Shown: positions 1 to 6,189, numbered from the stretch's first letter. The stretch is DNA of 12,980 nucleotides from CAZAQS01 sp964486825 (GCA_964486825.1 CAZAQS010000125.1:1-12980); one strand, 5' to 3'. A program made the numbers and translations. Notes: generated from the letters alone by a model not told the origin.

Positions 1-82
1 CGATCACATCGTGACCAAGGGAATTATCACTCAATAGAGCTTCAGTTACCCGGTATCCCGGACCAAGTCGATCTTTCGCCAT
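1..82 (-). CDS. N-terminus of an unidentified protein, runs off the left edge
   Basis: Reading the minus strand, an ATG at 82-80 opens a frame of 27 codons with no stop before the window edge. It begins MAKDRLGPGYRVTEALLSDN. A strong Shine-Dalgarno AGGAGG (complement of 93-98) sits 10 bases upstream of the ATG, which makes this a credible gene start in spite of the short length. The visible residues show no signal peptide and no family motif that I recognise, so no function is offered. It is transcribed away from the broken hydrolase gene to its right. Confidence 0.6.
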   Translation of the reverse strand, partial: MAKDRLGPGYRVTEALLSDNSLGHDVI

Positions 83-380
83 TCACTAGACTCCTCCTGG
101 CTTACAACCCCCATCCAGAATGGGCAGCCATGTCATTGACAAAAGTTTAGCATTTTCAAGACCGTGGAACAATGGGGGATTTTCCTGTTGCCATAGTAGG
201 GAAATCCCCCCTCAGGTAGTTGTTTCCATTTGCCTTCCAGAATATCTTCGTTTATCTATCTCATCCTTCAATTCAATGCTGCTCACCTGGAAGGATAGCC
301 ATTTGACCAGGTAGTAAACCCACCCATTGACAAGGATGGAAACCACCCGAGAGCTGGTTGTGCCAGCGACATTTGCCGGT
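83..380. other. Intergenic stretch with an inverted repeat, no credible gene
   Basis: This gap lies between the leftward gene starting at 82 and the rightward hydrolase pseudogene. Short open frames on both strands show no family resemblance and no good ribosome binding site. The only clear structure is the hairpin-forming repeat at 174-210. A perfect TTGACA hexamer at 136-141 has no -10 element at a suitable distance. Confidence 0.5.
174..210. repeat. Inverted repeat, 12-bp arms with a 13-base loop
   Basis: The left arm 174-185 (GGGGGATTTTCC) pairs with the right arm 199-210 (GGGAAATCCCCC) over 12 positions. The only departure is one T-G wobble (183 with 201). The loop is 186-198. No T-run follows on either strand, so it does not look like a standard intrinsic terminator. 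It could be a structured element in the hydrolase leader, a REP/MITE-like fragment, or a decayed bidirectional terminator. Confidence 0.6.
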
Positions 381-1169
381 ATGATAGTATTTGTGAAAAA
401 GGTCGTAGCAAGGATTATTCTCGGTATATTTCTATCGTTGGTGGCTGTCTCCGCCTTCAATTTGCAAAATCGCGGTAAGACTCCACCAATTAAGGATTCT
501 GGAGGCAGGCCGGTACCCGGGAGTATTGCTTCCCTCGAAAAGGTCACACTGGGCGGTATGCAGCAGTGGATTTTGATCCGAGGGCAAGACAGTACTAACC
601 CGGTCCTGCTCTGGCTGCATGGCGGGCCAGGGGCTGTTCAAATGCCAGTGGCACGCTACTTCAACGGCGCCTTGGAAGAGGACTTCATTGTCGTTCACTG
701 GGACCAGCGCGGGGCGGGGAAGTCGAACCTACCCGGCTTTGACGAGCGCACGATGACCTTCCAGCAGTTTATGAATGACGGCCACGAATTGACCCAGCTC
801 CTCAAACAGCGCTTCCAGCATGGCAAGATCTACCTGGTGGGGCACTCCTGAGGATCGCAGCTCGGGATCAAGCTGGCGCAGGTCTACCCGGATGACTATT
901 ACGCTTATGTGGGCGTCTCCCAGGTTGTTGATCCTGTCCTTGGGGCTCAGGTTGGACACGCCTGGCTGTTGGAGCAGATCGCAGAACATGGCAGCGAGAA
1001 AGACCGCAAGCTTTTAGAAGAACTGGAACCACTGCAGGTCACACAGCGCTATTTTGAATTGCTGGAAGCCCCGGTGGGCAAGCATCTGGTGATCTTCGAA
1101 GCCTCCGCACACACTCCCTTTCTGCGAGAAGCGCAGCTATTCAACCAAGATTTGGTCAGGGTAAAATAG
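381..1169 (+). pseudogene. Broken alpha/beta hydrolase (proline iminopeptidase-like): nonsense codon and internal deletion
   Basis: The frame encodes a hydrophobic N-terminal anchor, the oxyanion-hole motif LHGGPG, the strand HWDQRGAGKS and the nucleophile elbow GHS (Ser codon 846-848), all typical of membrane-anchored alpha/beta hydrolases. Directly after the nucleophile serine a TGA (849-851) replaces the usual Trp of GHSWG. The same frame then continues with GSQLGIKLAQVYPDDYYAYVG and ends with the family's C-terminal block around the catalytic His (ASAHTPF, His codon 1110-1112). Between LEELEPLQ and VTQRYFELLEAP (near 1030-1042) the lid and the catalytic Asp segment are missing, so the remnant is only about 260 codons where the family has roughly 350. 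Two independent lesions argue for a dead gene. The frame is open from a TTG at 327. I favour ATG 381 or GTG 393 because these give the short positively charged start of a signal anchor. Confidence 0.85.
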
Positions 1170-1205
1170 GGATCTACCGTTTGAGAAGATAAGGGATGGA
1201 TTGAT

Positions 1206-2189
1206 ATGCTAAAGAAGACGAATCTATATGGGGTAAACGGAATTTGGACAATTTGGGCAGCCATCATCTTGATATTGAGCGCTTGCAGCATCCGCACGGA
1301 CGAAGACCCGCTGCCGCAGGCTGAGCTGGGCGAGTGGCAGCAGCACACCCATATGCCCTCCCCTCGCTCGGAGATGCCGGCCGCCGCCTTGGACGGGCTC
1401 ATTTACGTGCCGGGCGGCTTCGGAGGCGAAGCGCTGTTCGAGGCCTACGAACCCTCCACGGATAGCTGGCATTCCCTGGCGGACATGCCGGCCGGCCGCC
1501 ACCACTTGATGGCTACCGCTCATAACGGCCTTGTCTACCTATTTGGTGGCGCCCGTTCGGTCGTCGATTGGCGGGCAACCGATACATCCTGGGCCTATGA
1601 CCCGGCTATGGACGCCTGGAGCGAGTTGGAACCCATGCCGGAAGCCCGCGTGGCAGGCGCAGCTGTCTCGCTTGGAGACTACATCTACGTCATCGGTGGG
1701 ACTGGCGGCACGAATGACCTGTTGCGCTACGATCCCGCGGCCGGCGAGTGGACCAGGCTGGCGGCATTATCCCAGGCCAGAGAGCATACCGCTGCCGTGG
1801 CCCACGATGGCTTGATCTACGCCCTCGCCGGGCGCTGGTCCGGGATTGGCGAGCTGGATAGCGTTGAAGTCTACGACCCGGAAACGGATACCTGGAGTGT
1901 GGGACCGTCCTTGAGCGAGGCACGCGGCGGGTTTGCTGCCGCCGTTGTAGGCGACCGGATCATCGCTGCAGGGGGGGAAGTGCTGACCGGTGACCGCCGA
2001 ACATTGGATAGCGTTGAGGTCCTGGACCCAGCCCAAGGCAGCTGGACTCTCGGGCCGGCGTTGCCGGTGCCGCTGCACGGCGTCCCCGCCGTTGGGCAGG
2101 ACGGGCGTGCCTACGTGTTGGGCGGCTCGGACCGGGCCGGCGCCATCGATAACGCCGGGAGAGTCTTTTCCTGGGGGCCGGTCCCATGA
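1206..2189 (+). CDS. Kelch-repeat beta-propeller lipoprotein
   Basis: This 327-residue protein starts with a charged N-terminus and a hydrophobic stretch ending in a lipobox (LSAC, Cys27). It is therefore probably exported, cleaved by signal peptidase II and lipid-anchored outside the membrane. The rest is a series of about six Kelch motifs with the usual pattern of a paired glycine (YVPGGFGG, YLFGG, YVIGGTGG, YALAG, IAAGG, YVLGG), then a Tyr/Asp position (YDPAMDAW, YDPAAGEW, YDPETDTW) and a Trp. This fits a complete six-bladed propeller. Such domains bind proteins or glycans, or have a galactose-oxidase-like scaffold. No catalytic residues are evident, so the ligand is unknown. GGGATGG at 1193-1199 serves as ribosome binding site. 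The gene is markedly more GC-rich than the operon to the right, which may mean a separate origin. It runs tail to tail with the methyltransferase, with only 6 bases between stops. Confidence 0.88.
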   Translation: MLKKTNLYGVNGIWTIWAAIILILSACSIRTDEDPLPQAELGEWQQHTHMPSPRSEMPAAALDGLIYVPGGFGGEALFEAYEPSTDSWHSLADMPAGRHHLMATAHNGLVYLFGGARSVVDWRATDTSWAYDPAMDAWSELEPMPEARVAGAAVSLGDYIYVIGGTGGTNDLLRYDPAAGEWTRLAALSQAREHTAAVAHDGLIYALAGRWSGIGELDSVEVYDPETDTWSVGPSLSEARGGFAAAVVGDRIIAAGGEVLTGDRRTLDSVEVLDPAQGSWTLGPALPVPLHGVPAVGQDGRAYVLGGSDRAGAIDNAGRVFSWGPVP

Positions 2190-2195
2190 TGGGTT

Positions 2196-2858
2196 TTACA
2201 GGACGTGCCGCGCCACGTAAGCCTTGAAATAGACCGCCCGGTTTTCGGCCGGGTACTCGAAGGCCACGAATTTCAGGGCTTTCAGCAGGGTAAAACCGTT
2301 CTCCTCCAGTAGTCGTTTGATCTCACGAGTTGGGTGGCGGAACAGGGTCACCGCTGTTTCGTCTCTGGCTGCCTCGGAGACCTCCACCCGGTTGATGGCG
2401 TAGCTGTCCTCCTGGTCCGGCTCCTGGTCCTCCACTGTAAATGCGAAGATGCCCTGCTCCCTGACCATGCGCCTTATCTCCCCAAAGAGCTGGCCCAGGT
2501 CCTGGAAGGAATTTAGCACGCCGACAGAGATGATATGGTCAAAGGAATGGCTTGCGTATGGCAGGGGCAGCTGGCGCAAATCGTGCTTTTTTAGCTCTAC
2601 TGTAAAGCCCTTCTGCGCACAAACCTCCAGGATTTCGTCTGAGCCATCCAGCCCGTAAATCTGCAAGCCCACTTTATGGAAATGTAGCGAGCTCAGCCCG
2701 CTTCCGATCCCTAAATCAAGCAACTTCTCTCCTGCCTGGACGTACTCGTACGCCAGGCCGAAGACCACCTCTGGGACGAACCAGTCCGTCTTACGCGCTT
2801 GCTCGTCGTAACTGAGCGCTGATTGCCGGTCAGGAACGATGGTATCGCCGCTTTGCAT
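2196..2858 (-). CDS. Class I SAM-dependent methyltransferase
   Basis: The protein has 220 residues with a Rossmann-type methyltransferase fold. Motif I is KLLDLGIGSGLSS (Gly-rich SAM loop, residues 45-57). The acidic strand-2 end is YGLDGSDEIL, motif II is the HDLRQLPLPYASHSFDHIIS region, and the post-motif GEIRRMVREQGIFAFTVED resembles the small-molecule methyltransferase type (Methyltransf_11/25). The acceptor cannot be read from the sequence. The frame is open upstream to 3143, but the ATG at 2858 is preferred because GGAGG (complement of 2865-2869) lies 6 bases before it, and the conserved part starts just after. A TAAAAT hexamer (complement of 2896-2901) may be its -10 element. It faces the Kelch gene convergently and shows no functional link to it. 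Confidence 0.87.
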   Translation of the reverse strand: MQSGDTIVPDRQSALSYDEQARKTDWFVPEVVFGLAYEYVQAGEKLLDLGIGSGLSSLHFHKVGLQIYGLDGSDEILEVCAQKGFTVELKKHDLRQLPLPYASHSFDHIISVGVLNSFQDLGQLFGEIRRMVREQGIFAFTVEDQEPDQEDSYAINRVEVSEAARDETAVTLFRHPTREIKRLLEENGFTLLKALKFVAFEYPAENRAVYFKAYVARHVL

Positions 2859-3017
2859 AGCATGCCTCCAGGAGTGGGGTACAGTAGGATGCTTGATTTT
2901 ACCGTAATAAACCCTGTATGCGTTTGTAGGTCTCTGGCTCAATGCGCTTCCGCAATGTGGATATTGTTTGGGATCCAGCCAGCAAGGTCCCGATGGACGA
3001 GAGGGTGGAGATCTTAA

Positions 3018-3300
3018 CTTTGGGCGGGCGCTGGTGCAGCTGGTGCAGCCCAGGGAGGGGACGGAAGACACGCGGCAGAGGCAGAATATATCGAAGCCAG
3101 CCAGGTGTTGCAGGAGCGCATGCAGGCCGAGCGCCAGCGGCAAAGACAGCGCGTCATGTTAGGACTGGCAGCCGGACTGGTGGTTGCGATCGTCCTGGCG
3201 GCCTTTGCTTTCATCCAGCGCCAGGATGCAGTCGTTCAGCGTCAGGAAGCCGTCCTGCAACGCCAGGAAGTGATCACGCAACATGAGATTTCAATGTGCC
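3018..3300 (+). pseudogene. Remnant of a STAND-type ATPase/WD40 protein: linker, membrane helix and coiled-coil repeats
   Basis: An open stretch following a stop at 3015-3017 reads AEAEYIEASQVLQERMQAER (from 3078). It continues through a basic QRQR segment, one strong transmembrane helix (LGLAAGLVVAIVLAAFAFI, 3159-3215) and then four heptads of the QRQxAVx type. This order is what I know from large bacterial nSTAND NTPases, where it joins the ATPase/winged-helix part to C-terminal WD40 or TPR sensors. Neither the ATPase nor the sensor region is here. After about 3290 the frame reads on to 3467 without resemblance, and upstream the related frame is shifted (the other frame near 2990-3080 may hold part of it). 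The assignment rests on the pattern alone. It could also be a small membrane protein, but no ribosome binding site supports the possible GTG at 3105. Confidence 0.5.
3216..3299 (+). repeat. 21-bp tandem repeat encoding QRQ heptads
   Basis: Three full units of 21 bp (3216-3236, 3237-3257, 3258-3278) and a diverged fourth unit each begin with CAG/CAA and encode QRQDAVV, QRQEAVL, QRQEVIT and QHEISMC. The repeat length equals one coiled-coil heptad, so it is explained by protein structure rather than by a mobile or regulatory element. Confidence 0.7.
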
Positions 3301-3402
3301 AGGCGGCCATAGTTTTAGCAGGGCAGTCCACCGAGAGCTTACCCCGGCTGAGCGTTCCCAGTTCGGCCTTCCGTAGGGTTTTAGCGGTTGGGACTTTCTC
3401 CG

Positions 3403-3593
3403 CTATATCTTGTAATCTTGCAATAACAATTCGATTTTGGGTTTCAGCTGAGGTATGTCTCGCTTAACAACGTCCCAGACAATCTGGAGATCAACGTTGT
3501 CATATGTGAATAGCTTACCCGCTCCAAAAGGATCTCGGCTTTGTCCATCCCATCCAGGATATCCTCAACAAAATCCAGGAATTCGCGACTCAT
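3403..3593 (-). pseudogene. hepT: HepT toxin with internal deletion
   Basis: The minus-strand ATG at 3593 overlaps the mntA stop (ATGA). The first frame gives MSREFLDFVEDILDGMDKAE and about ten further HepT-like residues, then goes out of frame and stops at 3446-3444. In the neighbouring frame the genuine HepT C-terminus is present from 3504 down to the TAG at 3405-3403: YDNVDLQIVWDVVKRDIPQL followed by KPKIELLLQDYKI. Intact HepT proteins are about 110-140 residues, so roughly 60-80 residues have been lost between the two parts, with a change of frame near 3505-3512. The lost part holds the helices with the Arg and His of the RX4-6HXY RNase motif. Only the Tyr side remains. The toxin should therefore be inactive. 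Confidence 0.85.
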
Positions 3594-3889
3594 AACGGAA
3601 CAACTTCCTGTAATATGCGTGATCCTATGCGTTTCTTAAGGTTTGTCTTGATGGCAATGTCGACCTTAACTCCCAGGAGCTGGCTTAAATGATCTTCCAG
3701 CTCAACCAATCCTATCAAACTGATCTTGGGAGGCTGGTCCAACTCTATTAATAGATCCAGGTCGCTATCTGGGTGCTGTTCCTGGCGGACATAGGAGCCA
3801 AACACACCTACAATTCTCACTCCATATTTGGCTGCCAGGTAAGGCTTCTGTTCCCGAAGAATTTGCTGAATTTCGCCCAAAGTCTTCAT
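3590..3889 (-). CDS. mntA: MntA-type minimal nucleotidyltransferase antitoxin
   Basis: The 99-residue protein is a full-length minimal nucleotidyltransferase. It carries the signature GSX10DXD as GSYVRQEQHPDSDLD (Gly31-Ser32, Asp43, Asp45), followed by LLIEL and a third acidic strand GVKVDIAIK. In known MntA-HepT modules the MntA protein silences the HepT RNase by adding AMP to the Tyr of its RX4HXY motif. Here the partner gene overlaps by four bases (3590-3593) and is disrupted, so this is an antitoxin without its toxin, unless it acts on a HepT elsewhere. No clear Shine-Dalgarno is present, but a TATAAT lies just upstream, which suggests a leaderless messenger. Confidence 0.88.
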   Translation of the reverse strand: MKTLGEIQQILREQKPYLAAKYGVRIVGVFGSYVRQEQHPDSDLDLLIELDQPPKISLIGLVELEDHLSQLLGVKVDIAIKTNLKKRIGSRILQEVVPL

Positions 3890-3895
3890 GTCTTG

Positions 3896-3901
3896 ATTAT
3901 A
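3896..3901 (-). promoter_or_regulatory. TATAAT -10 element of mntA, likely leaderless
   Basis: On the minus strand a consensus TATAAT (complement of 3896-3901) ends six bases before the mntA ATG at 3889. Transcription would start at or next to the A of the ATG, so the messenger would have no 5' leader. That agrees with the missing ribosome binding site. The -35 region is weak (TTTTGG-like). Confidence 0.45.
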
Positions 3902-4071
3902 CCTGAATGGCTAATACCAAAATGAATACTCACGCAATCGAGCAATCGAACTCGCTAAAGTATGTTGCATCAGGGTAACCTGGCGCCACATTTCCTATCC
4001 CCGGCTTTGGTTTCTGCATTACCTCCGTTGTCACTCACGAATTGGAAAATCTGCAGAACCACTGAATAAAA

Positions 4072-4104
4072 GTAACTTATAAGTAATGACATTTATTACG
4101 TTAC
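4072..4104. promoter_or_regulatory. Nested inverted repeats upstream of the promoter
   Basis: GTAAC (4072-4076) pairs with GTTAC (4100-4104). Inside it GTAAT (4083-4087) pairs with ATTAC (4095-4099), and ACTTATAAGT (4075-4084) is a perfect 10-bp palindrome. The block ends within the -35 element, a usual place for an activator or auxiliary repressor site. AT-rich sequence gives short palindromes easily, so this is tentative. Confidence 0.35.
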
Positions 4105-4129
4105 AAGTGGTATTCTGGTCTTATATAAT
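4101..4129 (+). promoter_or_regulatory. Sigma70-like promoter of the catabolic operon
   Basis: A consensus -10 TATAAT (4124-4129) is preceded, after an ideal 17-base spacer, by TTACAA (4101-4106) as a weak -35. The expected start of transcription, about 4136-4137, falls inside the operator at 4130-4142. That is a typical layout for repression. Confidence 0.5.
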
Positions 4130-4142
4130 TTGGTCATACCAA
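4130..4142. promoter_or_regulatory. GntR/FadR-type operator TTGGT-N3-ACCAA
   Basis: TTGGTCATACCAA is a perfect 5-3-5 palindrome. With one extra T on the left arm, the symmetry goes on into flanking ATATAATT/AATTATAT. TGGT-N3-ACCA is the known core of sites for FadR-subfamily GntR regulators such as PdhR and LldR, and the operon carries a FadR-subfamily gene at 5455. The site covers the predicted transcription start. Binding by that regulator is inferred. Confidence 0.6.
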
Positions 4143-4251
4143 TTATATGTAACTATTCCCTATAGCAGTTAATTGAAGAGCCAGGTTTCTATCTCCAGCT
4201 AAAAACTACCAATAAATCCCAATCAAAAGAGCTTGAGAAAAGGAAGAAACA

Positions 4252-5328
4252 ATGAAAGCAGTTGTATTCCACGGAGTTAAAGATATCCGGTTCGAGCCCG
4301 ATTGGGACGAGCCACGCCCTTTGCTTCCAAATGAGGTCAAGCTGGCAATCTCCTGGTGTGGTATTTGCGGTACAGATATGGAAGATTACCAATATGGCGC
4401 CATCATTCCTATTGATGTATCGCATCCGGAATCGGGCCGGCGGGCGCCCCTCGTGATCGGGCATGAGTTCTCAGGAACGATTATCGAGCTAGGAGCAGAG
4501 GTTAAGAATTTAAAGCCAGGACAAAGAGTTGCTGCTGAATGCGTCCGCGCCTGTCACCGTTGTTATTGGTGTTTGAAGGGAGAGTATGCCTCCTGTTTAA
4601 ACCAGGTGTCGATCGGGCAGGTCGATGACGGAGGAATGGCAGAATTTGTAGTAACTCCAGCTGAGAACTGCATTCCTATTCCAGCATATATGCCAGATGA
4701 CGTGGCTGCCCTGGCAGAACCATTGGCAGTTATGGTGCGGGCAGTCCGCCGGGGACGCGTACAGGCAGGCGATGTGGTCACAGTTGTAGGGGCAGGGACA
4801 ATTGGTTTGATGGGCGTGGCGGCTGCGAGAGTCGCCGGCGCCAGTAAGGTGATCTCGGTGACTCATGGTGGGAAACGTGCCGAAGTAGCGAAGCAAATGG
4901 GCGCGACCCACGTGTTCAACTCTAAAGAAGAGGGTTGGAGAGAAGCCTTTCTAGACGTAACAGGCGGTTTGGGGTCTGAAGTTGTCATAGACGCCGGGGG
5001 AAACCTTGCAGCGATGCGCCTGGCTGTTGACCTGACAATGCGCCGAGGTAGGTGTATATTCAATTCAGTGGTCAATGCGGATGTATCGCTTTCTGCATGG
5101 GATATCGTTATTGACGAGAAGGAGATTATAGGAACTGTAGCACATTCCTTCACCGAGGAGTTCTTATGGGCAGTACAGTTTTTGGCGGACTGTCGCATTG
5201 TTGTTGAACCCCTCATTACCGACAGGATTTATATATCTGAGGCTGTCACGAAAGGCTTCGACCGCCTGATCAGAGACCGTTCTCAAATCAAAATCTTAGT
5301 CACTCCCAAGCAAGAATGGATTAAATAG
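4252..5328 (+). CDS. Zinc-dependent medium-chain alcohol dehydrogenase (butanediol/polyol dehydrogenase-like)
   Basis: The 358-residue enzyme oxidises a secondary alcohol or polyol to a ketone with NAD(P). Catalytic zinc ligands are Cys36 (CGICGTD), His71-Glu72 (GHEFSG) and Glu156. The structural zinc site is Cys101, Cys104, Cys107 and Cys115, in the usual CX2CX2CX7C spacing. The cofactor loop is GAGTIG (180-185). An insert between the GTD motif and GHE (IPIDVSHPESGRRAP) resembles that of (R,R)-2,3-butanediol dehydrogenases, while sorbitol, threonine and other sugar-alcohol dehydrogenases remain possible. AAGGAAG a few bases upstream supports the start. It is the first gene after the operator-promoter and is separated by 126 bases from the regulator gene. 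In this setting it most likely makes the ketone that the later E1/E2 enzymes process. Confidence 0.9.
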   Translation: MKAVVFHGVKDIRFEPDWDEPRPLLPNEVKLAISWCGICGTDMEDYQYGAIIPIDVSHPESGRRAPLVIGHEFSGTIIELGAEVKNLKPGQRVAAECVRACHRCYWCLKGEYASCLNQVSIGQVDDGGMAEFVVTPAENCIPIPAYMPDDVAALAEPLAVMVRAVRRGRVQAGDVVTVVGAGTIGLMGVAAARVAGASKVISVTHGGKRAEVAKQMGATHVFNSKEEGWREAFLDVTGGLGSEVVIDAGGNLAAMRLAVDLTMRRGRCIFNSVVNADVSLSAWDIVIDEKEIIGTVAHSFTEEFLWAVQFLADCRIVVEPLITDRIYISEAVTKGFDRLIRDRSQIKILVTPKQEWIK

Positions 5329-5345
5329 CCCAGCCTTAAGAAATC

Positions 5346-5363
5346 AAGCCTGAGGCTTATTTT
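5346..5363 (+). terminator. Small hairpin followed by a short T-run
   Basis: AAGCC (5346-5350) pairs with GGCTT (5354-5358) around a TGA loop, followed by ATTTT. The stem is only 5 bp, so it would at most weaken read-through between the alcohol dehydrogenase and the regulator gene. Confidence 0.25.
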
Positions 5364-5373
5364 CATACGTTGA

Positions 5374-5401
5374 TTGGTTGTTTCAAACGATGTTATTTAT
5401 A
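5374..5401 (+). promoter_or_regulatory. Possible weak promoter and half-operator before the GntR gene
   Basis: TTGGTT (5374-5379) and TTTATA (5396-5401) stand 16 bases apart and could give the regulator its own promoter. The segment ATTGGTTGTTTCAAA matches one half of the operon operator well and the other half poorly, which would allow weak autoregulation. Both readings are tentative. Confidence 0.25.
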
Positions 5402-5454
5402 AGCATTCGTAAGTCAAGTTAATGAAGTCTGTCCAAAAGAGATGAGCGTAAGCG

Positions 5455-6189
5455 ATGAATGATCTCCCGTACTCCCCTGTTGTTCGCCAAATTAAGCTGC
5501 CAGTGCAGGTAGCAGAACAGATCCAAGGGCTAATCCTGGAGAAACAACTGAAAATCGGGGATCGATTGCCGGGGGAGCGAGATTTGTGCGAACAATTCAA
5601 AGTCAGCCGGACGGTGATCCGGGAGGCGATCCGTATTCTGGAAGCCAAAGGACTTATTGCTTCCCAAGGTGGTAGTGGCACTTATGTGCGCGGCATCCAA
5701 TCTAGTGATGTGGTTGATTCTCTTGGAATGTACATCGCAACTCAAAGTGCCTCCATTCCCTATCTGGAGCTTATGGAAATCCGCCGGGTTTTGGAGGTCC
5801 AGATAGCTGCCTTGGCTGCGGAAAGAATAACGGATCAAATGGTAATTGAGCTGGAAAACTTACTGGCATCTATGGAAACGTCAATGGAATCGCCGGAAAC
5901 TTTTGCGGAAAATGATCTGAAATTTCATATGGCGTTGGCAAACGCCACTGGAAATCACCTGTTTGAGATCATCTTGACCCCATTCATCGGGCCTCTTTAC
6001 GAGGGCAGGAGATTATCTAGTGAGATACCTGGGGTAGCTCAAGAAGCTTTGGAACATCACAGGAAAATTCTCGAAAAGGTAAAAGACGGTGATGGAGAAG
6101 GTGCGGCCGAAGCGATGTTTTTGCACCTCGAACAGTCAAGCCGGGTTATCCTCCAGGCTTTGATGAGGCAGTCTTCTGTTGAAACATAA
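5455..6189 (+). CDS. GntR-family transcriptional regulator, FadR/FCD subfamily
   Basis: The 244-residue protein has an N-terminal winged helix-turn-helix (about residues 10-80, with GDRLPGERDLCEQFKVSRTV and GSGTYVRG in the wing) and a C-terminal all-helical FCD ligand domain (about 95-235). The FCD metal-binding residues are present: Asp154 and His158 (NDLKFHMALANATGN), a His at 201/202 (EHHRKIL) and His224 (FLHLEQ). Such proteins usually bind a small organic acid through a metal and then leave their operator. Lying inside the operon, it is the obvious candidate to bind the TTGGT-N3-ACCAA site over the promoter. The relative PdhR uses the same kind of site and senses pyruvate, but the effector here is unknown. 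The ribosome binding site is weak, and 59 bases separate the stop from the next gene. Confidence 0.92.
   Translation: MNDLPYSPVVRQIKLPVQVAEQIQGLILEKQLKIGDRLPGERDLCEQFKVSRTVIREAIRILEAKGLIASQGGSGTYVRGIQSSDVVDSLGMYIATQSASIPYLELMEIRRVLEVQIAALAAERITDQMVIELENLLASMETSMESPETFAENDLKFHMALANATGNHLFEIILTPFIGPLYEGRRLSSEIPGVAQEALEHHRKILEKVKDGDGEGAAEAMFLHLEQSSRVILQALMRQSSVET

Larger units (their letters stand above)
3902..4251. other. Divergent intergenic region with the operon promoter and operators
   Basis: This 350-bp gap separates leftward mntA from the rightward operon. The left half (3902-4060) has only a small direct repeat of GCAATCGA near 3934-3950 and nothing I can name. The right half turns AT-rich and holds nested inverted repeats (4072-4104), a sigma70-like promoter (4101-4129) and a perfect operator (4130-4142). 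About 110 bases of untranslated leader precede the first gene, with no recognisable riboswitch. Confidence 0.55.

Noticed and set aside
136..141. Perfect TTGACA -35 hexamer
   Set aside because: No -10-like hexamer occurs 15-19 bases downstream, so a promoter is not supported.
849..851. In-frame TGA read as selenocysteine or tryptophan in the hydrolase
   Set aside because: The gene also lacks its lid and catalytic Asp region, no hairpin of the bacterial selenocysteine type is apparent after the codon, and other genes in the window use TGA as a normal stop and TGG for Trp.
2859..3143. N-terminal extension of the methyltransferase up to 3143
   Set aside because: The extension looks like random Cys/Pro/Ser-rich sequence, whereas ATG 2858 has GGAGG at 6 bases and opens directly into the conserved part.
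3216..3299. 21-bp tandem repeat as a possible regulatory or CRISPR-like array
   Set aside because: The units encode coiled-coil heptads in one frame, have no spacers and diverge at the end as protein repeats do.
3382..3405. Inverted repeat TAGCGG/CCGCTA at the end of hepT as a terminator
   Set aside because: The stem is only 6 bp with a 12-base loop, and no T-run follows in the direction of hepT transcription.
4143..4251. Possible riboswitch in the leader of the operon
   Set aside because: No conserved core or stable multi-helix fold was recognisable in this roughly 110-base AT-rich leader.
5380..5388. GTTTCAAAC palindrome before the GntR gene as a separate operator
   Set aside because: It is only 9 bases long and AT-rich. 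It is noted only as part of a weak half-operator resemblance.
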